Shown: piece after piece, positions 12,301-24,689 of the stretch
Position numbering within the stretch: the first letter of the stretch is position 1
Layout: each line of letters begins with the position of its first letter
Program-made: the position numbers and the translations under genes
NCBI RefSeq assembly: GCF_033118175.1
Contig: NC_083712.1
Coordinates: forward strand, 10,054,956 to 10,118,955
Source of the DNA: Dama dama
Lineage: Eukaryota; Chordata; Mammalia; Artiodactyla; Cervidae
Length of the DNA: 64,000 bases
Reading direction: 5' to 3'
Notes under the pieces: model-generated
Told to the model about the DNA's origin: nothing
Databases searched by the model: none
Seen by the model: only the letters and a program-made list of their open reading frames with translations

Positions 12301-12889
12301 ACCAAATTGAGAGGAAAAATACTGCTATAAATGAGAGGTACATTTGCAACAGTCTCAGATAAGGAAATCAGCAATGCCAACAGCAAGTAATCTACAATTG
12401 AGCAAAAAGTAATTAAAAAGGTCCACATGACTTTCATTTGCAAAGTTTATTAGCACCACACTTTTAAATAGTTTTTACTCATAAAATCACAAGATTCAGT
12501 AAAAATCAAATGCTTTGAGTATTAATAAAAAATAACCATACAAAATTTATTTGCTTTCTCTATTACTCCTCACTTGAAAATAACTGGATGTACTTTCAGA
12601 AATCTGACTATGTGTGGGATGGATGGACCCCATGGAGAAGTCAGTATTTTAAGTCACCACATCTTCGCACACAGTACTCAGATCAAATACACTTTCAAGG
12701 CCAGACCCGAGAGCCTTATTCTGAGCTTGACCCAACTCTGCATCCATCAGCTTCCCTGCCTCCTCTGAGCCAGAGAACTAAACTGACAACTCCTGTGACA
12801 ATCACATCTCCTGTGAGGATGCCCGCTCTCCTGTTCCTGTCCAGGTGGGTCTCTACTCAACAACCTAGTTGATCTGTTTGAAAAATAAG

Positions 12890-13350
12890 ACATTTGAAAA
12901 AATGTCACTTCCCTGACAGAAACCATTCAGTGTCTTCCGATTGTTTTCACAACAAAATCCTGGGCTGTGAGGTGGGGAACACTCTTCAACTAGCTCCCTC
13001 TTTCACTCTTGTTACCTACCTCTCCTTTGATTGTTCCCAAGGCTCCCTCTGCAGTTGATATTTCTTCAGGAGTGTAACAAGTCTTTCCACCTGGGGTGAC
13101 CATTGATAGTTTCCTTTGGCCATAATATGTTTCTGTAAGTTTTGTTGTGATTGAATGTTGGGTATTGTCTAATTCTTCCTTCAACAAATATTTTCAGTCT
13201 GAGAGCACTGCAGTTACTTTGTACCTAAGAACTCTGTTCATTTGCGTCAAGGTTCTGAACACAATCTACAACCATCACAGTGCTTTCCTGTATACTATGT
13301 TCCCACAACTAAAATGTAAGTTCTGCATAAGCTGAGACCATACCTGGTTG
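12890..13350 (+). mobile_element. Possible L2-like LINE remnant
   Basis: The run CTTCCCTGACAGAAACC, then ACAACAAAATCCTGGGCTGT, CCCTCTGCAG and AAAATGTAAGTTCTGCATAA follows the order of motifs at the 3' end of ancient L2 elements as I remember them. It is strongly diverged, so the family and edges are uncertain. Confidence 0.4.
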
Positions 13351-13620
13351 CCCCATGACACCATCTACAGAGGTTGGAGGACAGAGCAGGCATACATGAG
13401 ATGCTCCAACAATTGGGGATGAATGCAGTGACACCCACAATTTATTTTAGGGGGACTAGAATAGGGATGGGGGGAAATTATCACCAAAAGAAGATGGAAT
13501 CACAGCAAATGTGGACACTCTATGAAAACCATTCAAAATGGAAAACAATCAAACACAAAAGTAGTCTCAAATGAGACACAAGTGAGGGGATGCACCAAAT
13601 GACAACTTGAGTTCCAAAAT

Positions 13621-13664
13621 CTGTGGACACTGTGTCCACAGTGACACAGTGTCACTGTGGACAC
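13621..13664. repeat. Palindrome cluster with perfect 16 bp arms
   Basis: GTGTCCACAGTGACAC (13632-13647), one A, then its exact reverse complement GTGTCACTGTGGACAC (13649-13664). Just before it, CTGTGGACAC (13621-13630), one T, and GTGTCCACAG (13632-13641) form a second, overlapping palindrome. It lies exactly at the 5' edge of a truncated BovB. Confidence 0.95.
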
Positions 13665-14226
13665 TGACAGCAGCCATGAAATTAAAAGATGCTTGCTCCT
13701 TGGAAGAAAAGTTATGAGAAACCTACACAGCATATTAAAAAGCAGAGACATCATTTGGCTGATAATAGTCATGTAGTCAAAGCTGTAGTTTTTCCAGTAG
13801 TCATGTACAGCTCTGAAAGTTGGACCATAAAGAAGGCCAAGCACTGAAGAATTGATGCTTTAGAATTGTGGTTCTGGGTAGAAGACTCTTGAGAGACCCT
13901 TGGACTGTAAGGAGATCAAACCAGTCAATCTTAAAGGAAATCAATCCTGAATAGTCATTGGTAGGACTGACGCTGAAGCTGAAGCTCCAACACTTCGGCC
14001 ACCTTATGCAAAGAGCCAACTCATTGGAAAAGATCCTGATGCTGGGAAAGATTGAGGGCAGGAGGAGAAGGGCATGACAGAGGATGAGACAGTTTTATAG
14101 CCTCACTGTTTAGTGGACCTGAGATGGAGCAAACTCTAGGAAATAGTGAAGGACAAGGAAGCCTGGCATTCTGCATTCTATGGGGTTGTGAAGAGTCAGA
14201 CATGACTCAGAGACTAAACAACAATA
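13649..14226 (+). mobile_element. BovB LINE 3' end fragment
   Basis: From the CAGCAGCCATGAAATTAAAA region through ACTCATTGGAAAAGATCCTG to the tail GAGACTAAACAACAATAACA. 5'-truncated and diverged, with frameshifts. Confidence 0.85.
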
Positions 14227-15659
14227 ACAATTTGAAACCAAACTCCTTTTCGTGTGGGCAACTCTCTGAGTCACGGCCTGAACGAGTAGCAGCAGAATTT
14301 GTCTAATGATTGATGATTCTCTCAACAGCAACCAGAGACTAGCTGATAAATACAGAGTTAATGATGAGACCCACCTCTGAAATCAGTGTGGGGACAGTAG
14401 TTGGTGGTCAGCAGAGCTTAAGGTTAAGCTTCAGTTCTGTACACTCTACCCTTTCCTTCCCAAATCTGTTAATGCCTGAAATTCCAAAGACATATCCAAG
14501 GACAACTGGAAAACTGAATTTCAATCCCTTTATTTTAGAAGACATTCAACTAAAGACCCCAGGGATTAAGTAATTAAATCACATCTTTCACTTAAATGTG
14601 ATACTTGGTAAAATGCCAAATATCACTGTTAATAGGAAAGTTTTAATCAGTTACCATATTTTTGTGTGTGTTACTTTCAACCTCAAATAAAGTTAGGATT
14701 CTCCTGTCACCCAACAAAGGTCTGTTACTATTGAATGCCTAAAATAGTCTTGTAAGAGAGACGTCATGTTACCAGAAGGGGCTCTGGAGCTGTCTGGAGT
14801 GTTAGATAGAAGTCAGGATATGCAAGACTTCAAACTCACCCATGGTTCCTGGTACAGAGACCATGGTAGGAGATAAAGAAGACATGAATTGTCAATTGGT
14901 GCTAATGATATCAATTTTAATAGAAGGCAGGAGTTGAGAGGGTCTCAGAATATATGGATCAACAAATGATTGACATACAGTTAATACAAAAATGGGCTTA
15001 AACTGATATGATTAAGATCAACCTTATTACAGGACTGAATGGGCATGGCTTACTGGACGCCCATTCTGGTGGAGGTACAGAGCTGTCACCTCTGGGTGCA
15101 CAGAATGAAATACTCATAAACGCACCCCAGGACATATGAAGTGTCATCTTGTACAATGTGTCATTGGACTGGGATATTTATTTACACTCACTATTCAAGT
15201 TGAGAAAGCTTATTAGTATTATTAACATAGTATTCACAAGTGCCATTAAACCATGTATTATTATAATCAGCTAAACCCCAAAACAAAATTTTTGGTGATA
15301 AAATAAATTTTAAAAATGTATTAATATTAATAATTTGAATGTATATGTGAGGGTCACTGTTATCATAGAGGGCTACTTCAAGCTGTCAATATTTAACTAT
15401 TCCTCTTGTACTTTTCATTTCTAAAACTTAAGGCATTTTCCAGAATTTTAATCCTCATTAGATACTTCCTTTTGAGTGACAGTTTTGAAATGAGTTCACA
15501 AAGGAAATGAATGTACTACTTACTTGATCACTACAAACAAACAGGGGGAAAGTATTTTAAAAGAACACGTGTTAAAAATATTAAAAAAAAAAAGAACACG
15601 TGTTATAAACATAACGTTAGTGATAATATTTTGTTGACCCAGAAATCAATGCAGTTTAC

Positions 15660-15780
15660 TATATGGCAACCCACTCCAGTATTCTTGCCTGGAGAATCCC
15701 ATGGACAGAAGAGTCTGGCGGGTCACAGTCCACAAGGTCACAAAGAGTTGGACATGACTGAAGTGACTTAGCACACACAG
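15660..15780 (+). mobile_element. Bov-A-type SINE monomer
   Basis: TATGGCAACCCACTCCAGTA, TTCTTGCCTGGAGAATCCCA, CAAAGAGTTGGACATGACTG and GACTTAGCACACA: one monomer without the tRNA-like head. Confidence 0.85.
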
Positions 15781-17577
15781 TACAGTATACTGTGTTCTCA
15801 CCAGTAGATCAAAAATTGATACTTTAGTTGTCATGTAAAGTTCACTCTTGGATTTTCTAGAGAATCTTTTTATGAAGACAACTTCAGTTGTAAACTATAA
15901 GTGCTTTATAGAATATACAACAAAGAAGGAACTTATCTTTTTTAATTACTGTTTCTTTATTAAAAGATAATTAAATTCTATTTCCTCTTTTGCTTTTAAT
16001 GCCATAAATCTGAAGCTAAATTTAGTACCTAACAATAGCAATTATTTTAAATCTCAGTGGCTAATATATTTACATGCTTCTCTTTAGTTTGGTTGTCTTT
16101 TACAAATTTTCTTTTAAAAATTTCTTTGTTGTACACGTACATATTTTTATCTTAAGTTGTACCCAATAACTAAAGAACAGACAGATTATCTTTTTATAAA
16201 AATCTTGACAGTTTTACTTTTCATTCATCTAGGTATGTATACTTTGAGTGAGATGTTATAAGATCATGATATATAATATTAGTTTTCACTATACACATAA
16301 CTACCAATTATATAAATACACATGAGAAGGACTTAATCATGCATAATACATTTTGAAGTTGTACCTCAAAGAATACTACTATGCTACAGTTAGTTCTAGG
16401 TCAATTTTTAATTGAGAAAAAAATTTGTCTGAAATATTATGGCAAAATATTTTATATTTATTTTATAATAATCATTTTAACTAATAACCATTAATACCCT
16501 TAACTTGGAAGCATGCCAAAATGTGAAAAAAATCTCCATTTGACTCTACCTTGTTAAGGATAAGCATTCATTTCAAACAAAGAAGGAGTCGTTATACTTA
16601 CTTTTCTCTGAATTTTTGTTTTTTCATAATAACTACAAATCACTAATTCCAAACTCCTATCTTTTTTCAGAATAAATGTGCTGCTACAATACAATACTAC
16701 TGTCTCTTTTTCTCTATCACATGAGGCTTAAATGTTCCAGGGTCTGACCCATCTGTATACTGTCCTGTAACAAAGGGCCAGAGTCTGAGACATGGGAAGT
16801 TAGCTTCCACATCAGAGCACGCCCTCTGCTGGGCTTCTGTTTAGAGAAGAATAGCTAACTTTTCGGCTCTGCAGGACATTTGAAATTCATACTGCACAGC
16901 AGCTTCTCTATTTCACTTGCTTTCCAGGGGTCAAGTGTCATATCTCATGGATTTCCCAATAGTTATTAGGAGTGGAAGAAGGTCTCTTGAGAAAGATAGT
17001 ACATAAAGAAAAGAAATCATTATGAAAATAATTCATAAATAGAATTATTTTGGAGCTGTTTAGACAGTGCCACGTATTATCACTAAATAGGCTTGAATAA
17101 TTGCAGTGGCCCCTCACTGGAGGTCAAATACACTCAATGGGTTTATGACATTAACTTGGCGTAGATGCCACTAGATGAAGTCTTGTATGGTTCCCTGTGG
17201 ACCCAGAAATTATCTTCCAACTTAGCAAGATAGAGTGGTGAGTAAGCTCAGTCACAGTACTGGGTCTAACTTAATAAACAAGGTGTTAGTAATATGAAGT
17301 ATGATCATTAAACAAGCACTGCTGTGTGCACAAATCAGGATAAACAATTTCTAATTCAAGCAATCTTTCAATGGAGAGTAATTCTCAACTAGATAAATTT
17401 ATTCTAATATTTATAATGTAAATATATATTAAATTTAATTCTATATCATTTATCTATAAATATCTCTGTACTTTTTCACAGTTATGAAGAAACCTATCTT
17501 ACTAACTTAAAGTTATATGTATTACATGCTTAGTTTATGAGACTGTACAGGAGTGTGTGTGCGTCTTTATGTGACAT

Positions 17578-18030
17578 TCAGTTCAGTTCAGTTCAGTCAC
17601 TCAGTTGTGTCTGACTCTTTGTGACCCCATGGACCACAACACGCCAGACCTCCCTGTCCATCACCAACTCCCGGAGTTTACCAAAACTCATGTCCACTGA
17701 GTCGGTGATGCCATCCAACCATCTTATCCTCTGTTGTCCCCTTCTCCTCCTGACCTCAATCTTTCCCAGGATCAGGGTCTTTGCAAATGAGTCATCTCTT
17801 TGCATCAGGTGGCCAAAGTATTGTAGTTTCAGTTTCAACATGAATCCTTCCAATGAACACCCAGGACTGATCTCCTTTAGGATGGACTGGTTGGATCTCC
17901 TTGCAGTCCAAGGGACTCTCAAGAGTCTTCTCCAACACCACAGTTCAAAAGCATCAATTCTTCGGTGCTCAGCTTTCTTCACAGTCCAACTCTTACATCC
18001 ATACATGACCACTGGAAAAGCCTTAACTAT
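17578..18030 (-). mobile_element. BovB LINE 3' end fragment
   Basis: Minus-strand BovB 3' 450 bp: GTTCAGTTCAGTTCAGTCAC at the 3' terminus up to CATGACCACTGGAAAAGCCT. It holds a 139-codon open frame on the minus strand (17593-18012) with RIDAFELWCWRRLLRVPWTA, the BovB C-terminal relic that recurs many times in this window. Confidence 0.9.
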
Positions 18031-19327
18031 TTGCCATTAGCAGGAATTTTTTGGGTTTTGTTGTTAAACAAGAAAGGATAAAGAATATGTATTAGATAGA
18101 GAGATTATACTTATAGATAGATGATTTTGTTTAAAACTGGTCATTCTAGAAAAACTTCTTCATGGTCAACCTAAATAAATAATTTTAGTATTCATCTATC
18201 CTTGAAGTAGAGCAATTTTAACACCCACAAAAGACTTCCATGTCTACCTAGGATATAGAAATATGTAAAATAAAATCTCAAGTCCACTTTAGCAGTGAGA
18301 AAATTTAAACTACAAAATCATAGCCATTGTTGAACTCATTGGGGAGCTGAGGTTTCAGGTACCCAGGTGACATCAGTTCCCAAGGATTAGTGCCTCCAAG
18401 GGGAGGCAGGGCACATGAACTGTCACTGTGATGGATCACAGGAGAGAAAGGACTGACTCCCATAGGCAAGGGCAGATTAGCTACCATCTTAGCAATGGCC
18501 AGTTCCCAGAATGGGTCTCCAGCTGCTCAGGGTCCCAGACAGAGGTTCTGCCCTTCCGTCATTGCACCTCTGCTGAGTAATTAAGAGAAACACTGGGGGC
18601 CTGGTAAGAGCCTGGAATCAGCCTCTCCCTTACCACCCCTCACCACTACCAAATATCATTGTTTCTATGGAGAGGGGCATGGAATCTCATGCACTTCCCC
18701 GAATTTTTCTCTTTTAGGAAAGAAAGAGTTAAACCACTTTCAGTAGCAAAAACCTGTTCCCTCCAGGGCACAAGAAGAGAGGCACAGTAGCCTGGAGAAG
18801 GGTGTATAGAGAAAGTCTACGTCTGGGGTGTAGCAGGAGAACCAGTGAGCTTAAGATCCTCTATCAGTACCAAGACCATGATCTTTTGACACTAGGGGGC
18901 AGTCAGGAAATTCTCTTCAAATACCAGCCATAGGTAGACGCTTACAACCTCGGGAGGGTGGGCAAGATTGCTGAGAACACCCCATCCCACCATGCACAGA
19001 CTCTCAGGGTCTGACTTTGGCTGGGAGAGAACTATCTTGACACCAGTGTAAGCTTAACATGAAGTAACAAGCAACAGCATCTACTACTGGGGAGACACAG
19101 AAGTCTGGAAGGATACCATCTCTTTTGAAAAGGCATTTAGGGAAAACTGATAGCTAAGGTTGGATTAATGACTGAGGAAAAGCCTCCAACTAGGACTTGG
19201 CAGTTGCAGCTCACCACTGAGGATCTGATGCTCTGAAAGTAACCATAGCAACAACAGAACTCAAACCCATGGCAACTCCTGATTCAACAGGCTAACATAA
19301 GTGATGCCCATTCCTAGCACAAATATT

Positions 19328-19460
19328 AATAGCATCACTGATTCAATGGACATGTGTTTGAGCAGACTCAAGGAGAGAGTGGAGGACAGAGGAGTCTGTC
19401 GTGTTGCAACCCATGGAATCACAACGAGTCAGACATGACTTAGCAACTGAACAATGATAA
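19328..19460 (+). mobile_element. BovB/Bov-A tail fragment
   Basis: Short plus-strand tail: GCATCACTGATTCAATGGAC, TTTGAGCAGACTCAAGGAGA, GAGTCAGACATGACTTAGCA and ACTGAACAATGA. Confidence 0.75.
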
Positions 19461-19549
19461 AGTAGGGTTCTACTTTATTAGAAATAGTGCCCATCTTTAA
19501 TAAAGTATTTACGAATAAAACCACTTTGTCTAGAGATAAAGCAGTCAGA

Positions 19550-20860
19550 CTTTGCACAGTCATATAGTGGAATATTGGACAGATATCAAATATAAAAATA
19601 TGTTAAAACATCTAGTGGACAAGATAGTGTTCATGAAGAGATGGAGAAATTATGGCAGAGAGACTAATTATAAGAAACTGGCAAGTGGAAATTCAAGGGG
19701 GAAAACACAATATCTGAGATGAAGAATTATTTCAGTGGGCTCATTAGCAGACTTAACATAGCCAAGGAAAGACTCAGAGAATCAACGGTTAATAGTAACT
19801 ACAAAAACTGGAACACATAGATAGTGTGAATAAAACAGAACTGCACCCAAGAATTGTGATACAATGCCAACATGTCCAAAAGACATGTGAATGGAGTTTC
19901 CCCCCCAAACAGGAAAAGAGAATGGGGGAAAGAACTATTTGTAATGATAATGGTCAAGACATTTTCATAAATATTATAATGGAAGACATTAAACCTTAGA
20001 TCCAAGAATGTAAGAGTCACCGAACAGGATGAATATCAAGTGTGCACGCACATGTGTGTGTACCTAGACACACCATAGTCTATCTGATGAAAATAAAAGA
20101 TAAAGAGAGGCTTGCAAAGGAAGCCAGAAAATTGACAAATACACAGCCAGAAGAATTACAGCTTACTTCTCATCACAAACTGAGCAATGAGAAGACAGTG
20201 AAGGGGCACATTTTACATGTGTGTGTGGGCCATGTGCTTAGTCGTGTCTGACTCTTTGTGACCCCATGGACTGCAGCCCCTCAGGCTCCTCTGTCCATGG
20301 GATTTTCCCCACAACAATACTGGAGTGGGTTGCTATTTTCTCCTTCAAGGGATCTTCCTGATGCAGGGATTGAACCTTTGTCTCTTGCACTGGTAGGCAG
20401 ATTCTTTACCACTTAGCCACCAGGGAAGCCCTATTTTTTTTTTTTAACATACTGAAAAAGAACTTCTGACCCAGATTTCCAAACCCAGCCAAAACATCTT
20501 TCAAAAAATGAAGGCAAAATGGTGGCTTTTTCAGAAAAACAATAGCTGGGAAAATTCATTGTCAGCAGACCTGCCCTATCAGAAGAATTGAAGGAAGTTC
20601 TTTAGACAGAAAAAAATTAAATGGAAACTTGGATTCACCCAAAGAAATAAAGAGCTCCATAGATGCTAAAAATAAGGTAAATATAAAACATTTATTTTCT
20701 TATTTTCTTCACTAATGAGGATCAATATTTAAAGCAAAAAAGTAGAAAAATATTTGCAGGTTTTATAATACACAAAAATAAAATGTAAAACAACAATAAC
20801 ATGAAGGATGGATAGAAGAAATTAGAAGTACAAGTTTGTAAGTTTCACTAGACACAAAGT
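19550..20860 (+). mobile_element. Old L1 ORF1-region fragment, split by a SINE
   Basis: Recognised by old L1 ORF1 and spacer signals: CAGAAGAATTACAGCTTACT and TCTCATCACAAACTGAGCAA, then beyond the SINE at 20228-20434 AAAAATGAAGGCAAAATGGT, CAGCAGACCTGCCCTATCAG and GAAGGAAGTTCTTTAGACAG. No reading frame survives. The start is uncertain; 18300-19320 may hold still older L1 sequence. Confidence 0.6.
20228..20434 (-). mobile_element. Bov-tA SINE (tRNA-Glu-derived head)
   Basis: Full minus-strand unit: the tail GCTTAGTCGTGTCTGACTCT on the left, the Bov-A body with CCATGGACTGCAGCCC, and the tRNA-like head CCACCAGGGAAGCC on the right. It is followed by a T run, and is inserted in the old L1. Confidence 0.9.
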
Positions 20861-20884
20861 GAAATAACATTATTTGAAAGTAAG

Positions 20885-21025
20885 ATGCGGAGAAGGCAAT
20901 GGCAACCCACTCCAGTACTCTTGCCTGGAAAATCCCATGGACAGAGGAGCCTGGTGGGCTTGCAGTCCGTGGGGTCACAGAGAGTCAGACACGACTGAGC
21001 AACTTAGCAGCAGCAGCAGCAACGT
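20885..21025 (+). mobile_element. Bov-A2-type SINE monomer
   Basis: GGAGAAGGCAATGGCAACCC through GTCACAGAGAGTCAGACACG and ACTGAGCAACTTAGCAGCAG, with an AGC-repeat end. It looks young, with few changes from its neighbours. Confidence 0.88.
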
Positions 21026-21342
21026 AAGATGTGTTATATTAAAGACCATATTTTAAACTTGTCTAGAGAGACCCTTAATGTTTTTTAAGACTTTTCTCTA
21101 ATAAGACCATAGTGGAGATAAATTGGAACTTAAATAAAAGATTCAATTAAACCAAAAGCTATCAGAAAAAGAGGGGAAAAAATCAATAAAATACAAATAG
21201 TATCAATAGCAACACTCCATCAGGGTTTGGGTGTTTAATCTTATTTGTCCTCTTCCCACCAAATTGCAAATAAAAGTGTTTGCTTTTTGTTTGAAATATT
21301 CCTGTCAGTGTTCATTTGGAATTATGGGCTGTTAGGATTAAG

Positions 21343-21560
21343 AGGGGGCGTCTCTGCTGACTCAGTGGTAAAGAATCCGCCTGCACTTCAGGAGCTGCAG
21401 GAGACTTGGGTTCAATCTGTGGGTTGGGAAGATCCCCCAGAGAAGGAAATGGCAACCCACTCCATGATTCTTGCCTGGAGAATCCCATGGAAGAGACTGG
21501 AGGGCTATAGTTCACAGGGTTTCAAAGAGTCTCGACATGACTAAAGTGACAAGCGCACGT
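21343..21560 (+). mobile_element. Bov-tA SINE
   Basis: Plus strand: tRNA-like head (GGCGTCTCTGCTGACTCAGT, GGTAAAGAATCCGCCTGC), then GGAAATGGCAACCCACTCCA and the tail GAGTCTCGACATGACTAAAG. Confidence 0.88.
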
Positions 21561-21949
21561 GCACCTAATTAACAGCGGCTGGCCTTCACTTTCATGTGAG
21601 AAACTCAGACTTCTCAGATGGAAGCAGGGGTGGACTTGCTGTAACAGCTCAGGTTTTAGGATCGGACCAACCGAGTCTCCAGGACTGAGTCCCAAGCCCC
21701 TTTCCCTTCCACACACCATTCAGCTCCTAGCGACAGGTGATGGCTCCCTTAGCTCAGAAGGGCGGTCTGTGCGCTCGTTCTGATTGGACAGTTGTGATTC
21801 CTGGGCAGGTGCTCATTTGTGATGAAACACATTTGCGTCTACATGTGCTCACTCTGTAAGTCGTCAGCAGTCTGACCCTGACCTGAGCAGGCTGAACGCA
21901 CGAGGGGCTCTGTTTCTTCTCCTTCAAGGCCTGGTGTTAGCCGTTCAGC

Positions 21950-22228
21950 CCTGCTGCTGCTGCTGCTAAGTCGCTTCAGCTGTGTCCGACTCTGTGCGAC
22001 CCCATAGACGGCAGCCCACCAGGCTCCCCTGTCCCTGGGATTCTCCAGGCAAGAACACTGGAGTGGGCTGCCTTTTCCTTCTCCAATGCATGAAAGTGAA
22101 AAGTGAAAGTATAGTCATTCATTCGTGTCTGACTCGTAGTGGCCCCATGGACTGCAGCCTACCAGGCTCCTCCGTCCATGGGATTTCCCAGGCAAGAGTA
22201 CTGGAGTGGGGTGCCATTGCCTTCTCCG
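21950..22228 (-). mobile_element. Bov-A2 SINE (dimeric)
   Basis: Minus-strand dimer: CTGCTGCTGCTGCTAAGTCG on the left, two bodies with GGCTCCCCTGTCCCTGGGAT and GGCTCCTCCGTCCATGGGAT, separated by CATGAAAGTGAAAAGTGAAA. A second SINE abuts it directly on the right. Confidence 0.9.
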
Positions 22229-22412
22229 CGCTCAGTCATGATTGACTTTTAAAGACCCCATGGGCTGTTGCCCACCAGGCTCCTCTGTCCATGGGATTTC
22301 CCAGGCAAGAATACTGCGGTGAGTAGCCATGCCCTTCTCCAGGGGGCCTTCCTAACTCAAGTCTCCTGCACTGCAGGCAGATTCTTTACCATCTAAGGCA
22401 GAGAAGCCCTTT
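22229..22412 (-). mobile_element. Bov-tA SINE
   Basis: Minus-strand copy, more diverged than its left neighbour: GCTCAGTCATGATTGACTTT, GGCTCCTCTGTCCATGGGAT, then the tRNA-like head ending GGCAGAGAAGCCC. It probably inserted first, with the Bov-A2 landing beside it. Confidence 0.82.
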
Positions 22413-24532
22413 TAAAACCTAAGCATACCTCAAAAATGGAGTTGTTTTGAGGACAGTTGAATAAATAGTTGTAACATGGTTATGGCAGGACCAGGCACGG
22501 AGCTTGTTGCTGTTTTTACTCTTATTTCATGGGTATATATTTTAGTGAAAAATCTGAATTGAAAGGTGTGCAGACTGGAAATACACAATTTAAGGTAGAT
22601 GTAAAAATATGTTAACGGATATATATGGCTAAGTCCCTTTACTGTCCACCTAAAACTATCACAGCTTTGCTAATCAGCTATATACTCCAGTTTAAAATGT
22701 AAAAAAAAAATGAAAAAGAAAGGGCCAGAGAGTAAAAAAAAACATGTTAGAAGGTTATGAATATTAGACAATTTTTGATAACTTACTTCAACAATCCTTA
22801 CACTGTTTGGTGTTCACCTTATTAAGATTAACTCTACAAACACTTTGTATAATCCAAATTTTAAACTGACACAAAGAATCAGAACAGAGAAATAACTACC
22901 TCTTAAACACACAGAAGATAATGGCATGATCCTCAGAATACTATTAGTGTCCAAAAACAATGATTCGGTAAAGAAACTCACAGATGAAAACATAGCATTC
23001 TGTGTGGCCAAGTAAAAAAACAAATAGATTAAGTAATGAAACAAGGCCTTAGATCCTTGAACAAGATTAATTTCAGTAAGCAATATGTTCATCTTTCTTT
23101 TAATGAATTTAATTGGCTGAGAACAAAATGAAATGCAGGTGATTACTATTAATATATTGTTGGAGCTGAGGTCTGTGTGAGTCATGGATAATATTTCACG
23201 GTAACTGCAGACTAATTATTTCAGTAGCACCTCTTTCTATAAGGAGTGAATGAAGAGTCAGAAGCCACAAGATCACTTTGAGAGGAAGAGACGGGCACAT
23301 TGATCAAATCTAATGCTGCTAAAAATATTAGTGAATTTATTGACACTATCATAAATAAGGTTTATAGTTTCCTATCTACAGATGTTCACCATATGTATCA
23401 AAGCAGTGATTTTTCCAGACATATTCTACATAAATAACATCCACAGTATCATTTTACACAGTCACTAATGCAATCCCGTTCAAATAAATTGGAATAAACT
23501 TGCATACAAATGCCGGTAGTAAGTAAGGAAATTCAACCGGAATGCAAAACAGCACTGTGGTTTGTGTCTGGTTCAGAATATTTATCATCAGCTGGAAATC
23601 TGGCCATTCAAATACATGCACGCATTTACATCGCAACAAACTGTTTATCTCAATTCAAAGGATCACTTATTAAAGCTTATCCATGTATTTGCTTATTTGC
23701 AACTGCTTATTAAACGAGATGAATATCAACATTAAGCATTTTTAGTGCTTGAAAACATGTCCTAAACTAAACTTCACTCTCATTGGAAATTCTGATTTTG
23801 CTTTTACAAGGTTTACCTGCATAATCAAACGCCAAAGTGGATTTGTGAATCTGACCTTTGTCACCCCATTTATCAGACTATTAACTCAGTCTCACATCCA
23901 TTTTTTAAAAGGTTAACATCTCCTTTGCGTTACCTTCTTCCAATTAAAATGAGTAATACACAAATGTAGGCACTGAAGGGGCTGCTCTCTGCTGCTCTCA
24001 TACTAACAGCCTCTGAGACTAGAAACAGAAAGAGCTTATGACCATAATCTATTTGGAAATTAATACTTCTACATTTTTGGATCCTTATCTGAGTATTTTC
24101 TACCACTCACAAGAAAAACTAGCAATATTACAAACGGGTATTTTGTACTATTTTTCTTTTTAACACAAACAGCCTGTAAGCAAAGCCAATGTTTTATCTA
24201 ATTATTCCAGATCCTAACTTCTTCATTTCCCTATAAATTTGTCTTTCACAATATAATTATGTTATACAATATAATGTAATAAGATATAGCCCCAATAACA
24301 ATATATTGTTATAGTATTGTGATATAATTATGTAACAAAATATTATATTAATATTTATGTAACAGCAATATAGTTCATAGAGATTGGTTTTGTAATACCC
24401 AACTACATGGAACTTCTAAACATAACTTTAGAACAAAATTTCACTGTGTAATAAGGGCAGGGATCCACTTCCTCTTTAAGAAAATCACTCAGCGTCACAG
24501 GGAAAGCCAGGTGCAGGGACAGGGGAGCTTAC

Positions 24533-24637
24533 TTTTGTACTCCAGGTGGAAGCCAGCAGCGGCCACGCTGATGTCCGACTGGAAGTGCAGGTAGAGCTGG
24601 TTGGATGTGCTATTGAGCAGCGCTGGCACCGTGGTAC
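24533..24637 (-). CDS. CSMD1: CSMD1 exon j: last part of the same CUB domain
   Basis: This 105 bp exon has phase 1 at both ends. The acceptor is CATCCCTTCCCGCAG and the donor is CAAAA/GTAAGC. It encodes TTVPALLNSTSNQLYLHFQS and then DISVAAAGFHLEYK. NST is a possible glycosylation site, and SNQLYLHFQSDIS with GFHLEYK closes the CUB fold. Exons h, i and j again total 327 bp. It lies more than 10 kb from exon i, and an L1 3' fragment begins about 60 bp upstream of its acceptor. No further exon is recognised from here to the window start, so the next (Sushi) exon lies outside. Confidence 0.93.
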
Positions 24638-24689
24638 CTGCGGGAAGGGATGCAGGCTGGGCTTTAATATCAGGGATGTGTTCGCTTCT

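Larger units (their letters stand above)
1..24532 (-). other. Intron downstream of exon j (partial)
   Basis: At least 24.5 kb of intron, with the listed L1, BovB, SINE and older repeats. Stretches without assignment are 1-425, 605-860, 945-1220, 6990-8130, 9490-10190, 12300-12890, 14230-15660, 15780-17575, 18035-19325, 21560-21950 and 22410-24530. The last of these is AT-rich, with an imperfect ATATAAT-rich tract at 24240-24365. I found no Sushi exon in it. Confidence 0.55.

Noticed and set aside
17593..18012. Family of similar 110-140 codon frames (also 6267-6956, 39623-39940, 40897-41304, 44663-45010, 50775-51125)
   Set aside because: All are the same BovB C-terminal relic repeated with the element; they are not a gene family of the host.
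18300..19320. Possible gene or L1 5' region because of moderate GC and few stops
   Set aside because: No motif firm enough to assign; left as unannotated intron, perhaps very old L1.
21343..21420. tRNA-like sequence with a box-B-like GGTTCAAT
   Set aside because: It is the degraded tRNA-Glu-derived head of a Bov-tA SINE and cannot form an intact cloverleaf by eye.
20228..22412. Repeated similar units, considered as a CRISPR-like array
   Set aside because: They are SINE copies in both orientations with irregular spacing in a mammalian genome.
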